Positions 53,995 to 64,000 of a DNA stretch of 64,000 bases are shown in pieces. The stretch is from Phytophthora sp. 'mugwort' (taxonomy: Eukaryota; Oomycota; Peronosporomycetes; Peronosporales; Peronosporaceae): positions 2,629,001 to 2,693,000 of the forward strand of contig JAUCEF010000010.1 of assembly GCA_033558025.1 (NCBI GenBank). The letters are read 5' to 3'. The position numbers and the translations under genes were made by a program. The notes under the pieces were generated by a model. The model saw nothing but the letters and a program-made list of their open reading frames with translations. It was not told the origin of the DNA and ran no database searches. The number at the start of each line of letters is the position of its first letter. The first letter of the stretch is position 1.

Positions 53995-56175
53995 TCATAC
54001 CAAATTCGACGGTGTGTTCGAGCGCGGCGCTCCGACCGAGATCGTAGCCGTCGTTTTATTCTCAATCGATCGAAGATCCTCCAAAATACGCAGGAGGTCC
54101 TGCTGCACCTGTGTGCTGCTAGGTCTGTACTTGGGCTTGTAGCTGGTGCACGCATTCACGAGCTTCACGATACTCTTCGGACACGCTGGTGACAGGGTGG
54201 GCGACAGCGCACCACGAGCAATCAGCTGTAGAATGTCCGTCTCGGGCACAGCAGACCGATTCGCCTGCATCAAATCCGAGAACGGCAGCTCGTGCGAGTC
54301 CATCTCGGCCATCAGGATCCCAAACGAGTACACGTCGCTGGCGTCTGGGTACGAGGCGCTGGTTTCGCGGCCTAAAAGTGCCTCAGGAGAGATCCAGCGA
54401 CCTGAACCCACCGCACTGTACGACATGAGTTCTTGCTCGGTAAGTCCGTCGGCTCGACTGTCCATGCCAAAATCACTCAGCTTGGCATGCAGTGACTGGT
54501 CCAACAACACGTTCCGAGAGTTGCAATTGCCGTGCACTAAGCGTGGGTGCATGGAGTGGAGATAAAGCAAAGCCCTGCTCACGTCCAGCAGCATTTGAAT
54601 TTTGAGCACACTCCATTTGCCACTCTGCTTGCTCGCAGTACGATGAAGCCATTGACGGAGATCGCCTTGAGCCATATACTCGGTGATAGCAACCAGAAGC
54701 GTTTCACGCGACCAGGCAACTCCGATAAAAGTCACCACTTGTGGGTGTGAAAAGACAGCTTGACGCTTCAGCTCGCTCTTGATTTTGTCCCTCGCGCTTC
54801 CACCGCCATTGCCACTGGAAGACGAACGTATTCCCTGGTTTTCATTTGGAGCCATAAATTTTGCCACTACCAAGGTATCAGTGGCGTCTCCACTAGGTGA
54901 CACTGCCACTGCTGATCCCTTGGTCGATGATAAAGAAGCCAGCCAGGTATCCCGCGGGTTCATGGCGCTCGTCACGCTTTGCTTACGTAACGTCTGGCGT
55001 TTCTCACTAGGGAGCAAGTTGAGGCACTTGAGCAGTTTCAGGCGCTGAAAGTCTAACCGCCACGGCTGTAGTTCCTCGTCTACCCAAAACCCAGCGTGAT
55101 TGTTGACAAAAGGTTTCTTGTCCTGCCTACGATGCACCTGGGGTGGAGGACTCGCTGGTGGAGAAGTAGTCGAGTCATTGGTCGTAAGGCGGTCCTGTTC
55201 GCTCTCATTTGTCGTGTCGATGTCCGTTTTCTTCGTGTTGTTGACTTGCGAGTCTTCGTCGCTCTCACGTCGACTTTGGTTGTATGTCAGCATGAAAAAG
55301 ATGAAGAGACCCACCTTGTACAGAAAGTAGAGGAACGGCAAGCCCAGACTGACCAGAACGAGTGTCGACGTGTCGTGGTCGTCGGCGGACTTGGAGCCGC
55401 GACTTACTACATCCGTCACGTCGCTAGTGTCTTCTTCAGAGACAGAACCCATCGACGTCTGTAGACGACGAGCTATTGCAGCTTCATTGGGGACAACGCA
55501 CACCTGGCAGTCACCCAAGCTCCGCAGGCTGCCTCCACGTCCGTCCGTACACCGTGTTACTTGCGCTTCATCCACCTTCTTCTCTACCTGGTTAATTGCT
55601 GACTGCTCCGTCAGTTGAGAGCTCAGCACTTGGAACTGTCGCTCGCTGAGTTCCATCAACGTCTCATCCGCCAGCGTGTTGTTCACCAGCACGAGCGTCT
55701 TGAGCCTTGGCAGGGAGAGCAGCCACGCCACGGGCAATTGGCTCAGCACGCAGTCCACAATCTGTAGCTTCGTGAGCGAGATCGGCAGCGACGGCAGTGA
55801 TGCGTTGGACAGGTCCAACCCAATAAATAGCAGTGCCTCCAGGTGCTCGCCCGTCCAAGGGCTGACCGCGTCGAACGTCACGCGCGTCCTGTCGCTGCGA
55901 AGCTCCAGGGTCTGCACCGTCGGCGAGAGCGACACAGCGTCGAATCTGTAGCTTAACGCGTCCTTCAGCTCCACGCGCCACTTGCCGGCGGCCTCCGTCT
56001 GGGTCAGGGCCACGCACGCGCCGTCCTGGGGCGATACGAGACACAGAGAGGCTTCGAGCGCGCAGTGGGAATGACAATTGACGCTCGTGGTCCACTTGTG
56101 CGCACTACATGCGGAAGAAGAGAGCAGCGTCACCAGCGCGAGGAGATTCGCACGCCTCCGCCGCCTTCGCTGCAT
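53995..56175 (-). CDS. receptor-like TKL pseudokinase with leucine-rich ectodomain
   Basis: Single exon, 726 aa. A signal peptide (RRRRRRANLLALVTLLSSS; residues 1-25) is followed by a Cys-containing head. Degenerate leucine-rich repeats come next (LEALLFIGLDLSNASLPSLP, LPRLKTLVLVNNTL). One membrane helix lies at about 280-305 (LVLVSLGLPFLYFLYKVGLF). The cytoplasmic part has a kinase domain from about 425. The Lys of the VAIK motif is present (VVAKFM, Lys439) and so is DFG (568-570, SDFGMD). The catalytic loop reads HGNCNSRN at 548-555, where active kinases have HRDLKxxN, so the base Asp is Asn. No glycine-rich loop precedes Lys439. Phosphotransfer is therefore unlikely. YKPKYRPSSTQVQQDL ends the fold. 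It is a candidate cell-surface signalling receptor that works by binding. Confidence 0.85.
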   Translation of the reverse strand: MQRRRRRRANLLALVTLLSSSACSAHKWTTSVNCHSHCALEASLCLVSPQDGACVALTQTEAAGKWRVELKDALSYRFDAVSLSPTVQTLELRSDRTRVTFDAVSPWTGEHLEALLFIGLDLSNASLPSLPISLTKLQIVDCVLSQLPVAWLLSLPRLKTLVLVNNTLADETLMELSERQFQVLSSQLTEQSAINQVEKKVDEAQVTRCTDGRGGSLRSLGDCQVCVVPNEAAIARRLQTSMGSVSEEDTSDVTDVVSRGSKSADDHDTSTLVLVSLGLPFLYFLYKVGLFIFFMLTYNQSRRESDEDSQVNNTKKTDIDTTNESEQDRLTTNDSTTSPPASPPPQVHRRQDKKPFVNNHAGFWVDEELQPWRLDFQRLKLLKCLNLLPSEKRQTLRKQSVTSAMNPRDTWLASLSSTKGSAVAVSPSGDATDTLVVAKFMAPNENQGIRSSSSGNGGGSARDKIKSELKRQAVFSHPQVVTFIGVAWSRETLLVAITEYMAQGDLRQWLHRTASKQSGKWSVLKIQMLLDVSRALLYLHSMHPRLVHGNCNSRNVLLDQSLHAKLSDFGMDSRADGLTEQELMSYSAVGSGRWISPEALLGRETSASYPDASDVYSFGILMAEMDSHELPFSDLMQANRSAVPETDILQLIARGALSPTLSPACPKSIVKLVNACTSYKPKYRPSSTQVQQDLLRILEDLRSIENKTTATISVGAPRSNTPSNLV

Positions 56176-57225
56176 TGGAGCTGCTGGTAATTCCTAGTAC
56201 TGTATAGTTATGGCGATGGCGGAGCCGAGGACCAGTTCCGGAGACCAACATATGCAGCGACTAGCGCTTTCTTTGTCATGCGGAAGTAAAGTGGTCACAT
56301 TACATTTGCATAATTACACACTATATTATACAGGATGATAGGGTAATGCAGATGGACTGCTAGCTTTAGTGTTATTATAAAAATAAGTTTCGGAAGTCAT
56401 GTAATTTCACGATTCCGGCAATGTCTGTCCGGTCTGATGAATGTTTTCCGCCTCGATGCCATCGATGGAGCCGAGACCAGCGCACCCACGTCGGTGTAGA
56501 CATCAGCCTTTATTTAGGTACAGTAAGTTACAGCTCGACTCCGCCCGGCTCTGCGATTAACCTTTGGCGTGCGCTAGAATCGAGGGCCCAATGCCTATGA
56601 TACCTAGGGAGCTTGTCGTGACGCTGGAGTGATTGCGGCATTCTTTTAAGGAATGGTCCGCCACTCGAATCGAAGCGAGTGATTCTGTGGTCCCAGCTGG
56701 GCGGGGTAAAGAGTGACTAAAACCTGCCAAGGACTGGCGCGAATGCTGCGCCGGACGCCTGCAATGCAAACTGCAACCCATGTCTATCATCATTGACAGT
56801 ATACTACATGTACAATAAAAAGAGGGAACCCACGACAGGGAAGCATCCTGGCTCAGGAAATCCCAGCAATCTTGCACATATTTGTAAATAGACGTCCCTC
56901 TCTACATGTACAGTACAGGTACTGTAAACGAACCAAGTAGCATGTTCGGTCATTTTACAAACAGTTATTAATAGAGCTGAGGAAAGCATACTGTTGTATA
57001 CACATGCCCTTCTAGAATTCTAGAAGCACGGCAGAGAATTCGAGATGTTGCATTAGAGGCTGACATAGCATCCATATAATGAGTTGTAGTTCATACATAT
57101 TCATGTATTGCATGCCAATTAGTGGTCGCCATTGTACACCTTTGACGCTAGCTGAACTAGTGGTGGAGGTTTTACGCAGTTACGGGTGCCATTTCAAATA
57201 TTGCTGCGTACACTACAAGCTCGAC
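56176..57225. other. intergenic; upstream of the pseudokinase gene
   Basis: About 1 kb. The first part is the pseudokinase promoter. TACAGTAC and GTACTGTA form a perfect 8-bp palindrome around AG at 56909-56926. No gene recognised. Confidence 0.45.
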
Positions 57226-58440
57226 ATGCCACGAGCCACAAACCGCCGAGATTCTAACCCCGAAGCACTCGACGAAGCGGACTTCCGTGCTTCAACCGCT
57301 GATATTTTCGAGCGCGAAGAACGACGCAAAGCCAAGATCGCCCAAGTTGTCATTACTAACAACCGAAACGAAGTCGGTGACGAGGATGGCATCACCGTGG
57401 GCACCGTGGCGTCTATCTACGAGCTGTGCGTGCGATCCGAGGGCCCAGACGGGGTCCTCAAATTTACCAATTTTGCTCCCGAAGAGTCCGAGCGACTTTG
57501 TGAGATCGTACGTTCACGTCAAAGGCAATTGGAACGTGGGTCGCGGTAAGAAGTGCCGCTATGCTGCTGGAGATGGATTCTTTATGACACTGAGCTCGCT
57601 TAAACACCTCAGTAAATGGGACACAGTCGCCCGGATTTTTAAGGTCCCGCCATCTACCTTCCAGAAAATGGTCCGAAAATTTATCGATGTCACCTCCCCG
57701 TTCCTATACGAGACTTTCGTGAAGGCGGCGAACGACCGGTGGACGCTGGGCAGGATTGTCCGTTCCGGATATGCGTTCCATAACTTTCCATACGCCCGGT
57801 ACGCTACGGACATTACGTTTCAGCACTCTAAAAAGCCTAGCGGAAATATGAGTGAGACCCTGCGCTACTAGAGTGGTAAACATCACCTATACGTCTTCAA
57901 AGTGAAAGTGTTGGTGCTTGCGAACGGAATCGCGATCAACTGCATGGACCATACGGGCAGCAGCATGCTCGACGCTGAGATCTTCCGAGGTAAAAGCTGC
58001 CTTTCATTCACGAACTCTGCGTAAACACGCCGAGGACGCCAACCAGCGCGGTCGGCTGAATGAAAACTACCCAAACGAGTGGGCGGTACTTGTCGATAAA
58101 GGGTACCAAGGATTGGGTCGTGAATTTAGGACAATCCACCCGATAAAACGCAGTCGGTTGCGGTCTCTTTCTCTCGAAGATGCTTCCTAAAACGACAAGA
58201 TCGCCCATGATCGCGTACTCGTCGAGAATTTCTTCGGGAGATTAAAAACGCTTTGGGGGATCTGCTCTGGCAAGTGGAAATTTGACGAGGCATCATACGA
58301 TCTCTATTTTCGTGCGTGTGTCGCTCTTACGAAGGCACCGATTTCAATAAGTAGGACGCTCGCCTGTGCGAAATGGGTGACAAATACTTGGAAAAGAGGA
58401 TGAAGAAAAGAAAGCGCTACCAGGCCAACCGAGAGGCGAG
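57226..58440 (+). pseudogene. PIF/Harbinger-like (DDE) transposase, second family
   Basis: It starts MPRATNRRDSNPEALDEADF. After a frame change near 57515 come WNVGRGKKCRYAA, FMTLSSLKHLSKWDTVARIF (helix-turn-helix region) and YATDITFQHSKKPSGN, with the first catalytic Asp. Then a TAG at 57869-57871, the segment SGKHHLYVFKVKVL, and DHTGSSMLDAEIF. After another frame change near 57990 come WAVLVDKGYQG (second Asp) and, beyond a TAA at 58188-58190, LVENFFGRLKTLWGI (catalytic Glu). The frame ends near 58400. It differs from the Harbinger copy at 18 kb, so it is a separate lineage. Inactive; no ends found. Confidence 0.75.
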
Positions 58441-59059
58441 GCGCGAACGGCCTATCGGCGCCGTATAAGCATGTCGAGCTCACTTTCGGTTGGGGGTAGC
58501 GAGGACTGCAACGATGACGAGACCCAGTTCTGATATTGGCGCGCTGAGAAGCAAGCATCGAGGTAGTATTCGGGTAGATAACACATATTTACCAAATATA
58601 CGACTGCAATCATTCTAAAACTGTAGTCGCCTCGTTTAACAATGTTTGTAGTCACGAATTACCTACCATTCAATAGGATGTCGGGGTTTAACAAGAAGTT
58701 GCTAGGCATCTGCGCTGTTACAAGAAAAGCGCTCATATTCCAAGTAAGTAATAATTAGCCTTAAACTGAAGGTCGAGAACTTACCTCTCTCATACAGGCA
58801 TCAAATTGAATTGTCGCCTTGTCTCAAATAGCTAACACTCTTGCAATTACTTGTACGCATTTCGTATAGAGAGCTTCAGCGATTTCGACAGTGCACTTCC
58901 CGCTAGACAGGATCATACTGCATGACCAAAACTAGTAACAGCCGCGCGCACTTAATTACTGTGGCAGTGTGCGATACCTCGGTCACCATGCCATGAGTAT
59001 AACTCGTGACGATGCACAATCCCAGACAAGAACTGCTCTGCAAGATTTCAGGCTAGAAC

Positions 59060-59218
59060 TACTGTTAACCCTGTCCTAACTAATCCCTATGTATGCTAAT
59101 TATTAATTACGTATACATAGCGCAATTGACTTGGTTCTTAAACAAATTCCCTGCGCTTCTTTAATATTAATCAGCAACCAATCCGCGAGACGTACTAATT
59201 AGGACAGGTGTAACAGTA
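59060..59218. mobile_element. MITE, Tc1/mariner-like, 159 bp
   Basis: 59060-59084 (TACTGTTAACCCTGTCC, continuing AACTAAT) and the reverse complement of 59194-59218 (TACTGTTACACCTGTCC, continuing AATTAGT) agree at 21 of 25 positions. Each end begins with TA, as expected for a TA target duplication. Inside lies a second partial palindrome (CTATGTAT and GTATACATAG). No coding capacity. Confidence 0.65.
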
Positions 59219-60385
59219 TCCTATTCTATACTTCTATGTAAATTTAGCCGGTCTTTCGTTCTCAGGATAATTATTCCTGCTATGGTAACTAACAATTAGT
59301 TCAACACTCTAGGTTCTTCCTCACAGAGTGGTTTATTTCCATGCGTAGGTAGTGCAGCAAGTGAGCAAAGCGGGTAAGCGACGAAGGTACAGCTGAGGAA
59401 AGTGTGTTTCAAGCTGGCGATCATGTTCCAAGAATTGCAAAAAACCAGTACACCAACGGGTGGTTGCCGCTCCAGGACTGGGAAGTCCCTCGCAAGTGCA
59501 GGGCTGGAGGCCTGCGCGGAAATGATATCCGTGCCTGAAGCTCTCACCTACAGCTTGCTAGTGATGCTCGTGGATCAAGCCAACCGTCAGCGCCATCGGC
59601 GAACTGACGGAGACAAGTCGTCGTCCTGGGGCGTGCGGAAGTGGTATATGCACAAGAAGCCCCCGCGGGGCTGTTCCGAATCATCGTTTGGGATCGTGAT
59701 CCCAAACTTGGCCTGTGATTGGTCAGATTCCATCCGTTAATCCCGAATCTGTAACCCGGGCGTACCCCTACGACCCCAATCTTGGGTCGCGACCCGAACG
59801 GGATCGCCGGATGCACCGGGTGTTTCACTTCAAAGACAATATGCTGAATCTGCCAAGGTGGATGGGGACGCGAACCAGGCTAGGGCTCGCCGCCGTGCCG
59901 TACTGATCGCTGTGATTTGCGCACTCGCTGCCGAGAACTCAATTGGGCTGAGGTAATGCCGCGGTTCTGATAGGTGTCTAGTGATAGCGGCGCTGCTGCA
60001 CTTGACTGTGGCGGTGCTGATGCATGCCGAAATTGATGGCGCTGTCGATGCAACCCTTGGCGGCGGTGCTCCTGCAGCTGTTAGTAGCAGCGCGCTGCTG
60101 TCGTTGTTAGTGATGAAGTTACTGCAGCTCATGGTAGCGGCAGCGTTGAAGTCGACGACCTTGGTGGTGGAGTTGATGAAGCGGCTGACGGCGTCACGCC
60201 CTTGTAGCTCGCGGTGGCGGAGCTACAGGACGTGTTAGCGGTGGAGCGCGCCTCATGCTGCACGTAGGCGGTGGTGCTCTTGTAACTCTCTGCGGGTTGT
60301 TGCTACTGCCCTTGTTGTGGCGAACATGCTGCCTTGGCGCTCCTTCAAAGATTTATACTTGTAAAAATGTACCGATTCAGGTACA

Positions 60386-60508
60386 GGATCGCGATCCGGT
60401 TCGGAATGGCGTGTATCTTAGTTGGAAGTCATTACGTAACCATGTACGAGCCCTTCGGATCGCGAATCCCGGTTCGGAACGGTCCTAAGGGCCTAAGGGC
60501 CGTTCCGA
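60386..60508. repeat. direct and inverted repeats around GGTTCGGAA
   Basis: GGATCGCGATCCGGTTCGGA (60386) recurs with small changes at 60457-60482. Right after the second copy, TCGGAACGGTCCTAAGG (60474-60490) faces an inverted copy at 60492-60508, agreeing at 15 of 17. It could be the end of an unknown element. Confidence 0.5.
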
Positions 60509-60843
60509 GCAGTTCGCAAGCGACTTCTTTCACTGGTGCGAGGAACATACATGACCGTGCGACGAGATTTGATTGGTTGAAAATGAGAACAAAATCAGTA
60601 GTGAACCCAGAATGTATTCACCCTGATTGTACAGATACGAAAAGTGTTGCCACGTTTTAGTGTTCCCTGATTATATTCACCGCATCCTGATTTTATTCAC
60701 CACACGAAGACGGAGTACATTTGTGGACGACAGTACATTTGCGGACGACAGCTTCAGCCATGGGTGTGGCCGCATACAAGTTCAATTTCATTTTACTTTT
60801 CTTTGTCGAGGCGCACAAGTGCTGAAGCGTGCTCAAGCAGCGT

Positions 60844-62000
60844 CCATGGATCTGCCAACAACCATTCGGCTCTCAATCCAGCCATCGCCGCAGCACGGTT
60901 CGCAGATCAGCCACCAGAAGGCCGGACACGAACCGACTACAACGGTAGCCCCCGGTGATGCTTCGTTTTACCAAAGCCAAGGCTACCCTGACCCGCTGAA
61001 GCACCGGTTTGTGGAGTTGCCTGACGCTGTAGCAGCACATATCAATCAACTCGCCACGTCCAACTCAAGTCAATGGCCCGCGGAGATGCTTCGCACCGCC
61101 CTTAGTTGGCACTACACAAAACCGGAGATGCTTGGCGGAGACCACCCAAACGACCGACGGGTTGTAGAGACTGCCGGACGGAACGTTTGTTCCCCGGGGC
61201 AATCCTGCTCGCGCTACAGCTACCACCTAAATTCTCGCTGGTCTCAGCAAATTCAAGAAGCGTGAAAGACCTCCAACGTGTGCGTCGTCAATGTCGCTGG
61301 TGCTGTTGACGAAAACTATTGCTTTCCTGGAGTCCGACTCCATGTTCAACGAGACCACTCGCGTGCGTTTTTCGGTGGTCTGCTCGCTTAGTTTCTACGG
61401 AATGTGTCGTATCAACGAAGTCCTCCTCATGAAAAGGGTGACAATTACCTTGCGATCCAACGCAAGTCGCGCAAGAACGGTGCTGAGATCTGGTTTGACT
61501 GCTTCACCATTGTGACCAGAAGACAGATTACGACCCACTCGCCAGTCGCACCTACTCACGCACCTTCTTCACCATGAAGAACGGACTGCTGAGACTATAT
61601 ATGGAGAGGTGGTTCGATTAAGAAGCTGCATCATAAGTGGAAAGATGGTGACTACGCTTTTCCATCGCTGACAAAGATCCCCCGCGGTGGATCCAAGAAA
61701 CGGAAGAGATCTATGGGCACTGTTGTCTGCAGTATATTGTTCGCGAAGGTCGACGTAAAGTGTAGGTCGCCGATGACGGACAGCAACTTCACACAGGTGC
61801 TGAAAATTGTTGCCGAGGCTGCTGGAATCAGCCGGAGTCTTTAGAAGACGAAATTTGGTTTATGTCGCATTGCTTTAGACGGGGGATTCGATAATGAAGT
61901 GCTGGTTTTATGGCTGGCGCGCAGGCGGCGATGGCGCTGGTGCGAAATGCGTCATGAAAGGTGCAGCCGGATCAGTTTTACCCTTACCAAAATCTGATTC
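60844..62000 (+). pseudogene. Crypton-like tyrosine recombinase remnant
   Basis: The first piece contains LRTALSWHYTKPEMLGGDHP and a broken end (60844-61265). After frame changes come LLTKTIAFLESDSMF (61300), SFYGMCRINEVLLMKR with the Arg of box 1 (61390) and, further on, KWKDGDYAFPSLTKIPRG. The last piece is SNFTQVLKIVAEAAGIS, followed by a stop. Out of frame at about 61865 lies MSHCF followed by RRG, where tyrosine recombinases have HxxR. This order fits Cryptons, which are known in oomycetes. Many frame changes and stops show it is dead. The ends were not found. The final Tyr was not located. Confidence 0.55.
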
Positions 62001-63120
62001 CTTTTGAAACGTTGCTGTTTCCACCATTGTGTTGCACACGATTCCGGATGTCCCGAATTCATCTAGCCCTATAATATTCGCACGACAGATTGACCATGTT
62101 GCGGGCGTGCTAGGATATTAGGCCTGGTGAGTGACATCTTATTGTGTGTCGTTTGCGAAAGTTAACTGACATAATCAACTCAGCTTCAAACGCAGGGGTA
62201 TGTGAGTATCTCGGTATGGGTCTACATGCAGAATACAGTACCATATTTTAAAGTATGTCTTATAACTTCCAATGGACCGCAGAACGCACTGGGCGAGAGC
62301 GGTCAATTTGTGGTGCCCCCCCCCCCCCCCCCGCGCGTAGGACCATGGTGGTACCTCGTGGATGGGAACACACACACAAAAGAGCTCGATTGACTGCATT
62401 ATCGTACTTTCGTCGCAGTACCGCAAGCACAACCATGGAAACCATTGATCCCGTCATTAACATCATGATCGCGTCGGAAACCCGCAGCACGGCGACATCG
62501 ACGAAACTATTCGCACTTTTAGCCCTTTCACGACCAAGGGGGACTTCGTTCTGCGTGCGAAATCTTCCACACAAACGTTCGCTGCAAGGACGCTAACATG
62601 GACAACTAGATGATACATCTCATGCTCGGCAATTTGCAAGCTCACCTCGTGAGAGCGAAGGGGTTTAATGTGACCAACAAAACAAGCTACTGTAATCTCG
62701 GGCAATCAGTTGATCCGAGTACTGGCTAGCGAAAATAATACTAGCTAGTCGTTGTTGCTTTAGGCTGCTAATTTTTCTCGGAATAATTAATGGGTTAAGT
62801 GAGCGGCTCTATGACTAACTCGAAAAAGTGGGCAGAGTAGCTTTCTCCAATCATATTGCGTGCCCAAACCCACGCAATATGATTGGAGGAAGGAATTCCT
62901 TTTAGTTCCGCGTATACGTTCCGTTGCAAACATAGTGTAACATTTTTACCGGTACTTTACCGGATGCTGTCAAGACGAACATTCGATCGCCATTCATTTG
63001 GCGACGGCGCTAGCCCGGGGCATGGAGTCCTTTACTGCGCGTGAGAAGTTGAATACTGTGAACTTGCTAGAAGATCTAGCGATGCGCGTAAAGTAATTAG
63101 GCAATACTTCCCAACCTAAG
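62001..63120. other. gene-poor stretch with poly-C tract and hairpin
   Basis: Short frames only. A poly-C tract lies near 62317-62332 and a perfect hairpin at 62845-62888. No gene recognised. Confidence 0.45.
62845..62888. repeat. perfect 18-bp inverted repeat with 8-nt loop
   Basis: CTCCAATCATATTGCGTG at 62845-62862 and its exact reverse complement at 62871-62888 flank CCCAAACC. A 10-bp palindrome AGGAATTCCT follows a few bases later. No coding frame. It looks like a foldback or the junction of an inverted duplication. Confidence 0.85.
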
Positions 63121-63139
63121 TGGCAATGCTTACGAATCT

Positions 63140-63450
63140 AGCCCGAAGCTCCTATTGCGGTGGCTACACGACAAGGGCAAGCTCGAAGCACAGTGTTTTG
63201 CCAAGAACGGCGACACAAGGAGAAGGCGAGGCCAGCAGGTACAGGTACAACGCTGCCTCAAGCATCTGAAGATGATCTAATTAGGTGGATTAATGACCTT
63301 CTAGAGAAGGTGTTCTTATTTCCTCTGAGATGTTAGCGCTAGAAGCTAAGGATCGGCCACCGAGTATAGTTTGCACGGGTCGAGGCGGTGTGGCGATGGC
63401 AGCGTGCTGTCAAAGCGCGACACAGGCTGTCGATGGGGGCTTGACTTTTG
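63140..63450 (+). pseudogene. pogo/Tc5-like transposase DNA-binding fragment
   Basis: Plus-strand frames give LLLRWLHDKGKLEAQC (63150), then LPQASEDDLIRWINDL and SSEMLALEAKDRP (63255-63360). An Arg-rich end, WRWQRAVKARHRLSM, follows at about 63395-63440. This is the pattern of a CENP-B/Tc5-type helix-turn-helix as found in pogo-like transposases of oomycetes. Frame changes interrupt it and no DDE core follows before the window ends. Confidence 0.45.
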
Positions 63451-63620
63451 GGACCGTTTTGAATGGTGGTACAATGTTCCGGTTCGTAATCTGTCCACTA
63501 TTAGCAGAGGAAGCCGGTATTGGGAGCTGGATGCAGAGCAATTTATCCAAAACCTATTCAACGCAGCGGCAATCAGGTCGTAAAATTAAGGCGAAAACCT
63601 CTCATTCAAATATTACATAA

Positions 63621-64000
63621 GTAGTCATGGGAGCATCCGGCTAGCGGCTGCTGAAGTGTAATCCGCTGGTTAGATGATAACGGAGGAGTCAGACCCCTTA
63701 TCATCCAATCAGGCGTCGGCGGTATTTATGTGGTTGACATGAGGTCAGTGCAGATACCTTGGCCCTAATACTGAAATAGAGTTGGTTTTACCCCGGACTT
63801 AATTGTGGTATTGCAGATCCAGCAGTACGCTCCACCACATAATACTTGGTCTTCGTGACTTTGTGCTTCATCATCGCTTCGTGTAAGCTAGTACAGATTT
63901 GGACGGAAAGATATGACGTACTAGGTTTTTCTAGTGTATGAAGACAAAAGCGGACTCAAAAGAACGACATTAGTGAGATTTAACCAATCAGAACTCGGGG
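63621..64000. other. no gene seen at the window end
   Basis: Intergenic DNA to the end of the window. No supported frame, repeat boundary or RNA gene. Confidence 0.45.

Larger units (their letters stand above)
58441..60600. other. gene-poor stretch with short inverted repeats
   Basis: About 2.2 kb. It holds a MITE (59060-59218), a perfect 10-bp inverted repeat with a 2-nt spacer at 59686-59707 (GTTTGGGATC, GATCCCAAAC) and the repeats at 60386-60508. Plus frames at 59423-59740 and 59981-60238 have no known domains. Confidence 0.45.

Noticed and set aside
1..64000. CRISPR arrays, operons, riboswitches, bacterial terminators
   Set aside because: Introns, gene structure and repeats are eukaryotic. 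No regularly spaced repeat array was seen.

Overview
The window reads as a piece of nuclear chromosome from an oomycete, most likely a Phytophthora or close relative. Introns are few and short (mostly 55-110 nt, GTACGT or GTAAGT donors, CTAAC-like branch sites). Genes are compact. The repeats are of kinds typical of these genomes: piggyBac, PIF/Harbinger, mariner, pogo-like and Crypton-like DNA elements, a tRNA-derived SINE and short inverted-repeat elements. Domain sets such as FYVE-DUSP and an LRR receptor TKL kinase also fit. I could run no searches, so the genus is an inference.

Layout. 1-7.7 kb is accessory: a SINE, a Myb/SANT-like fragment, a broken GH43 arabinanase gene and a nearly full-length but damaged piggyBac element (3192-7657). 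8-15.7 kb holds housekeeping genes: an ankyrin protein (-), a two-chromodomain protein (-) divergent from ARP6 (+), AP-1 mu (-) and a partial chromodomain ORF (-). 15.7-23 kb is repeat-rich: a hAT/BED fragment, an AT-rich block between direct repeats, a Harbinger pseudogene and antisense Ty3/gypsy-like remains. 23.7-35.6 kb holds cytosolic glutamyl-tRNA synthetase, a mitochondrial CDF metal transporter, a 959-aa unknown protein and an EF-hand/ZZ protein, all on +. 36-40 kb is a dead DD34D mariner plus empty sequence. 40.3-56.2 kb holds a neutral-sphingomyelinase-like protein, a possible secreted peptide, an unclear small gene, a FYVE-DUSP protein, a 704-aa unknown protein (all +), a C2/CAP-Gly protein (-) and a receptor-like pseudokinase (-). 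56-64 kb is repeats again: a Harbinger pseudogene, a 159-bp MITE, a Crypton-like recombinase remnant, a perfect 18-bp hairpin and a pogo-like fragment.

How the genes relate. There is no operon logic. The clearest functional pairing is the head-to-head ARP6 and chromodomain genes, which share 139 bp of promoter and both look chromatin-related. Several others point to membrane traffic and signalling: AP-1 mu, FYVE-DUSP, C2/CAP-Gly, sphingomyelinase-like and the LRR receptor pseudokinase.

Most promising leads: the receptor pseudokinase, whose catalytic HRD is HGN; the FYVE-DUSP fusion; and the piggyBac element, which carries copies of its palindromic end motif inside its introns, often right at splice sites.

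Protein lengths and exon joins are my own hand reconstructions. Joins were checked for reading frame only.
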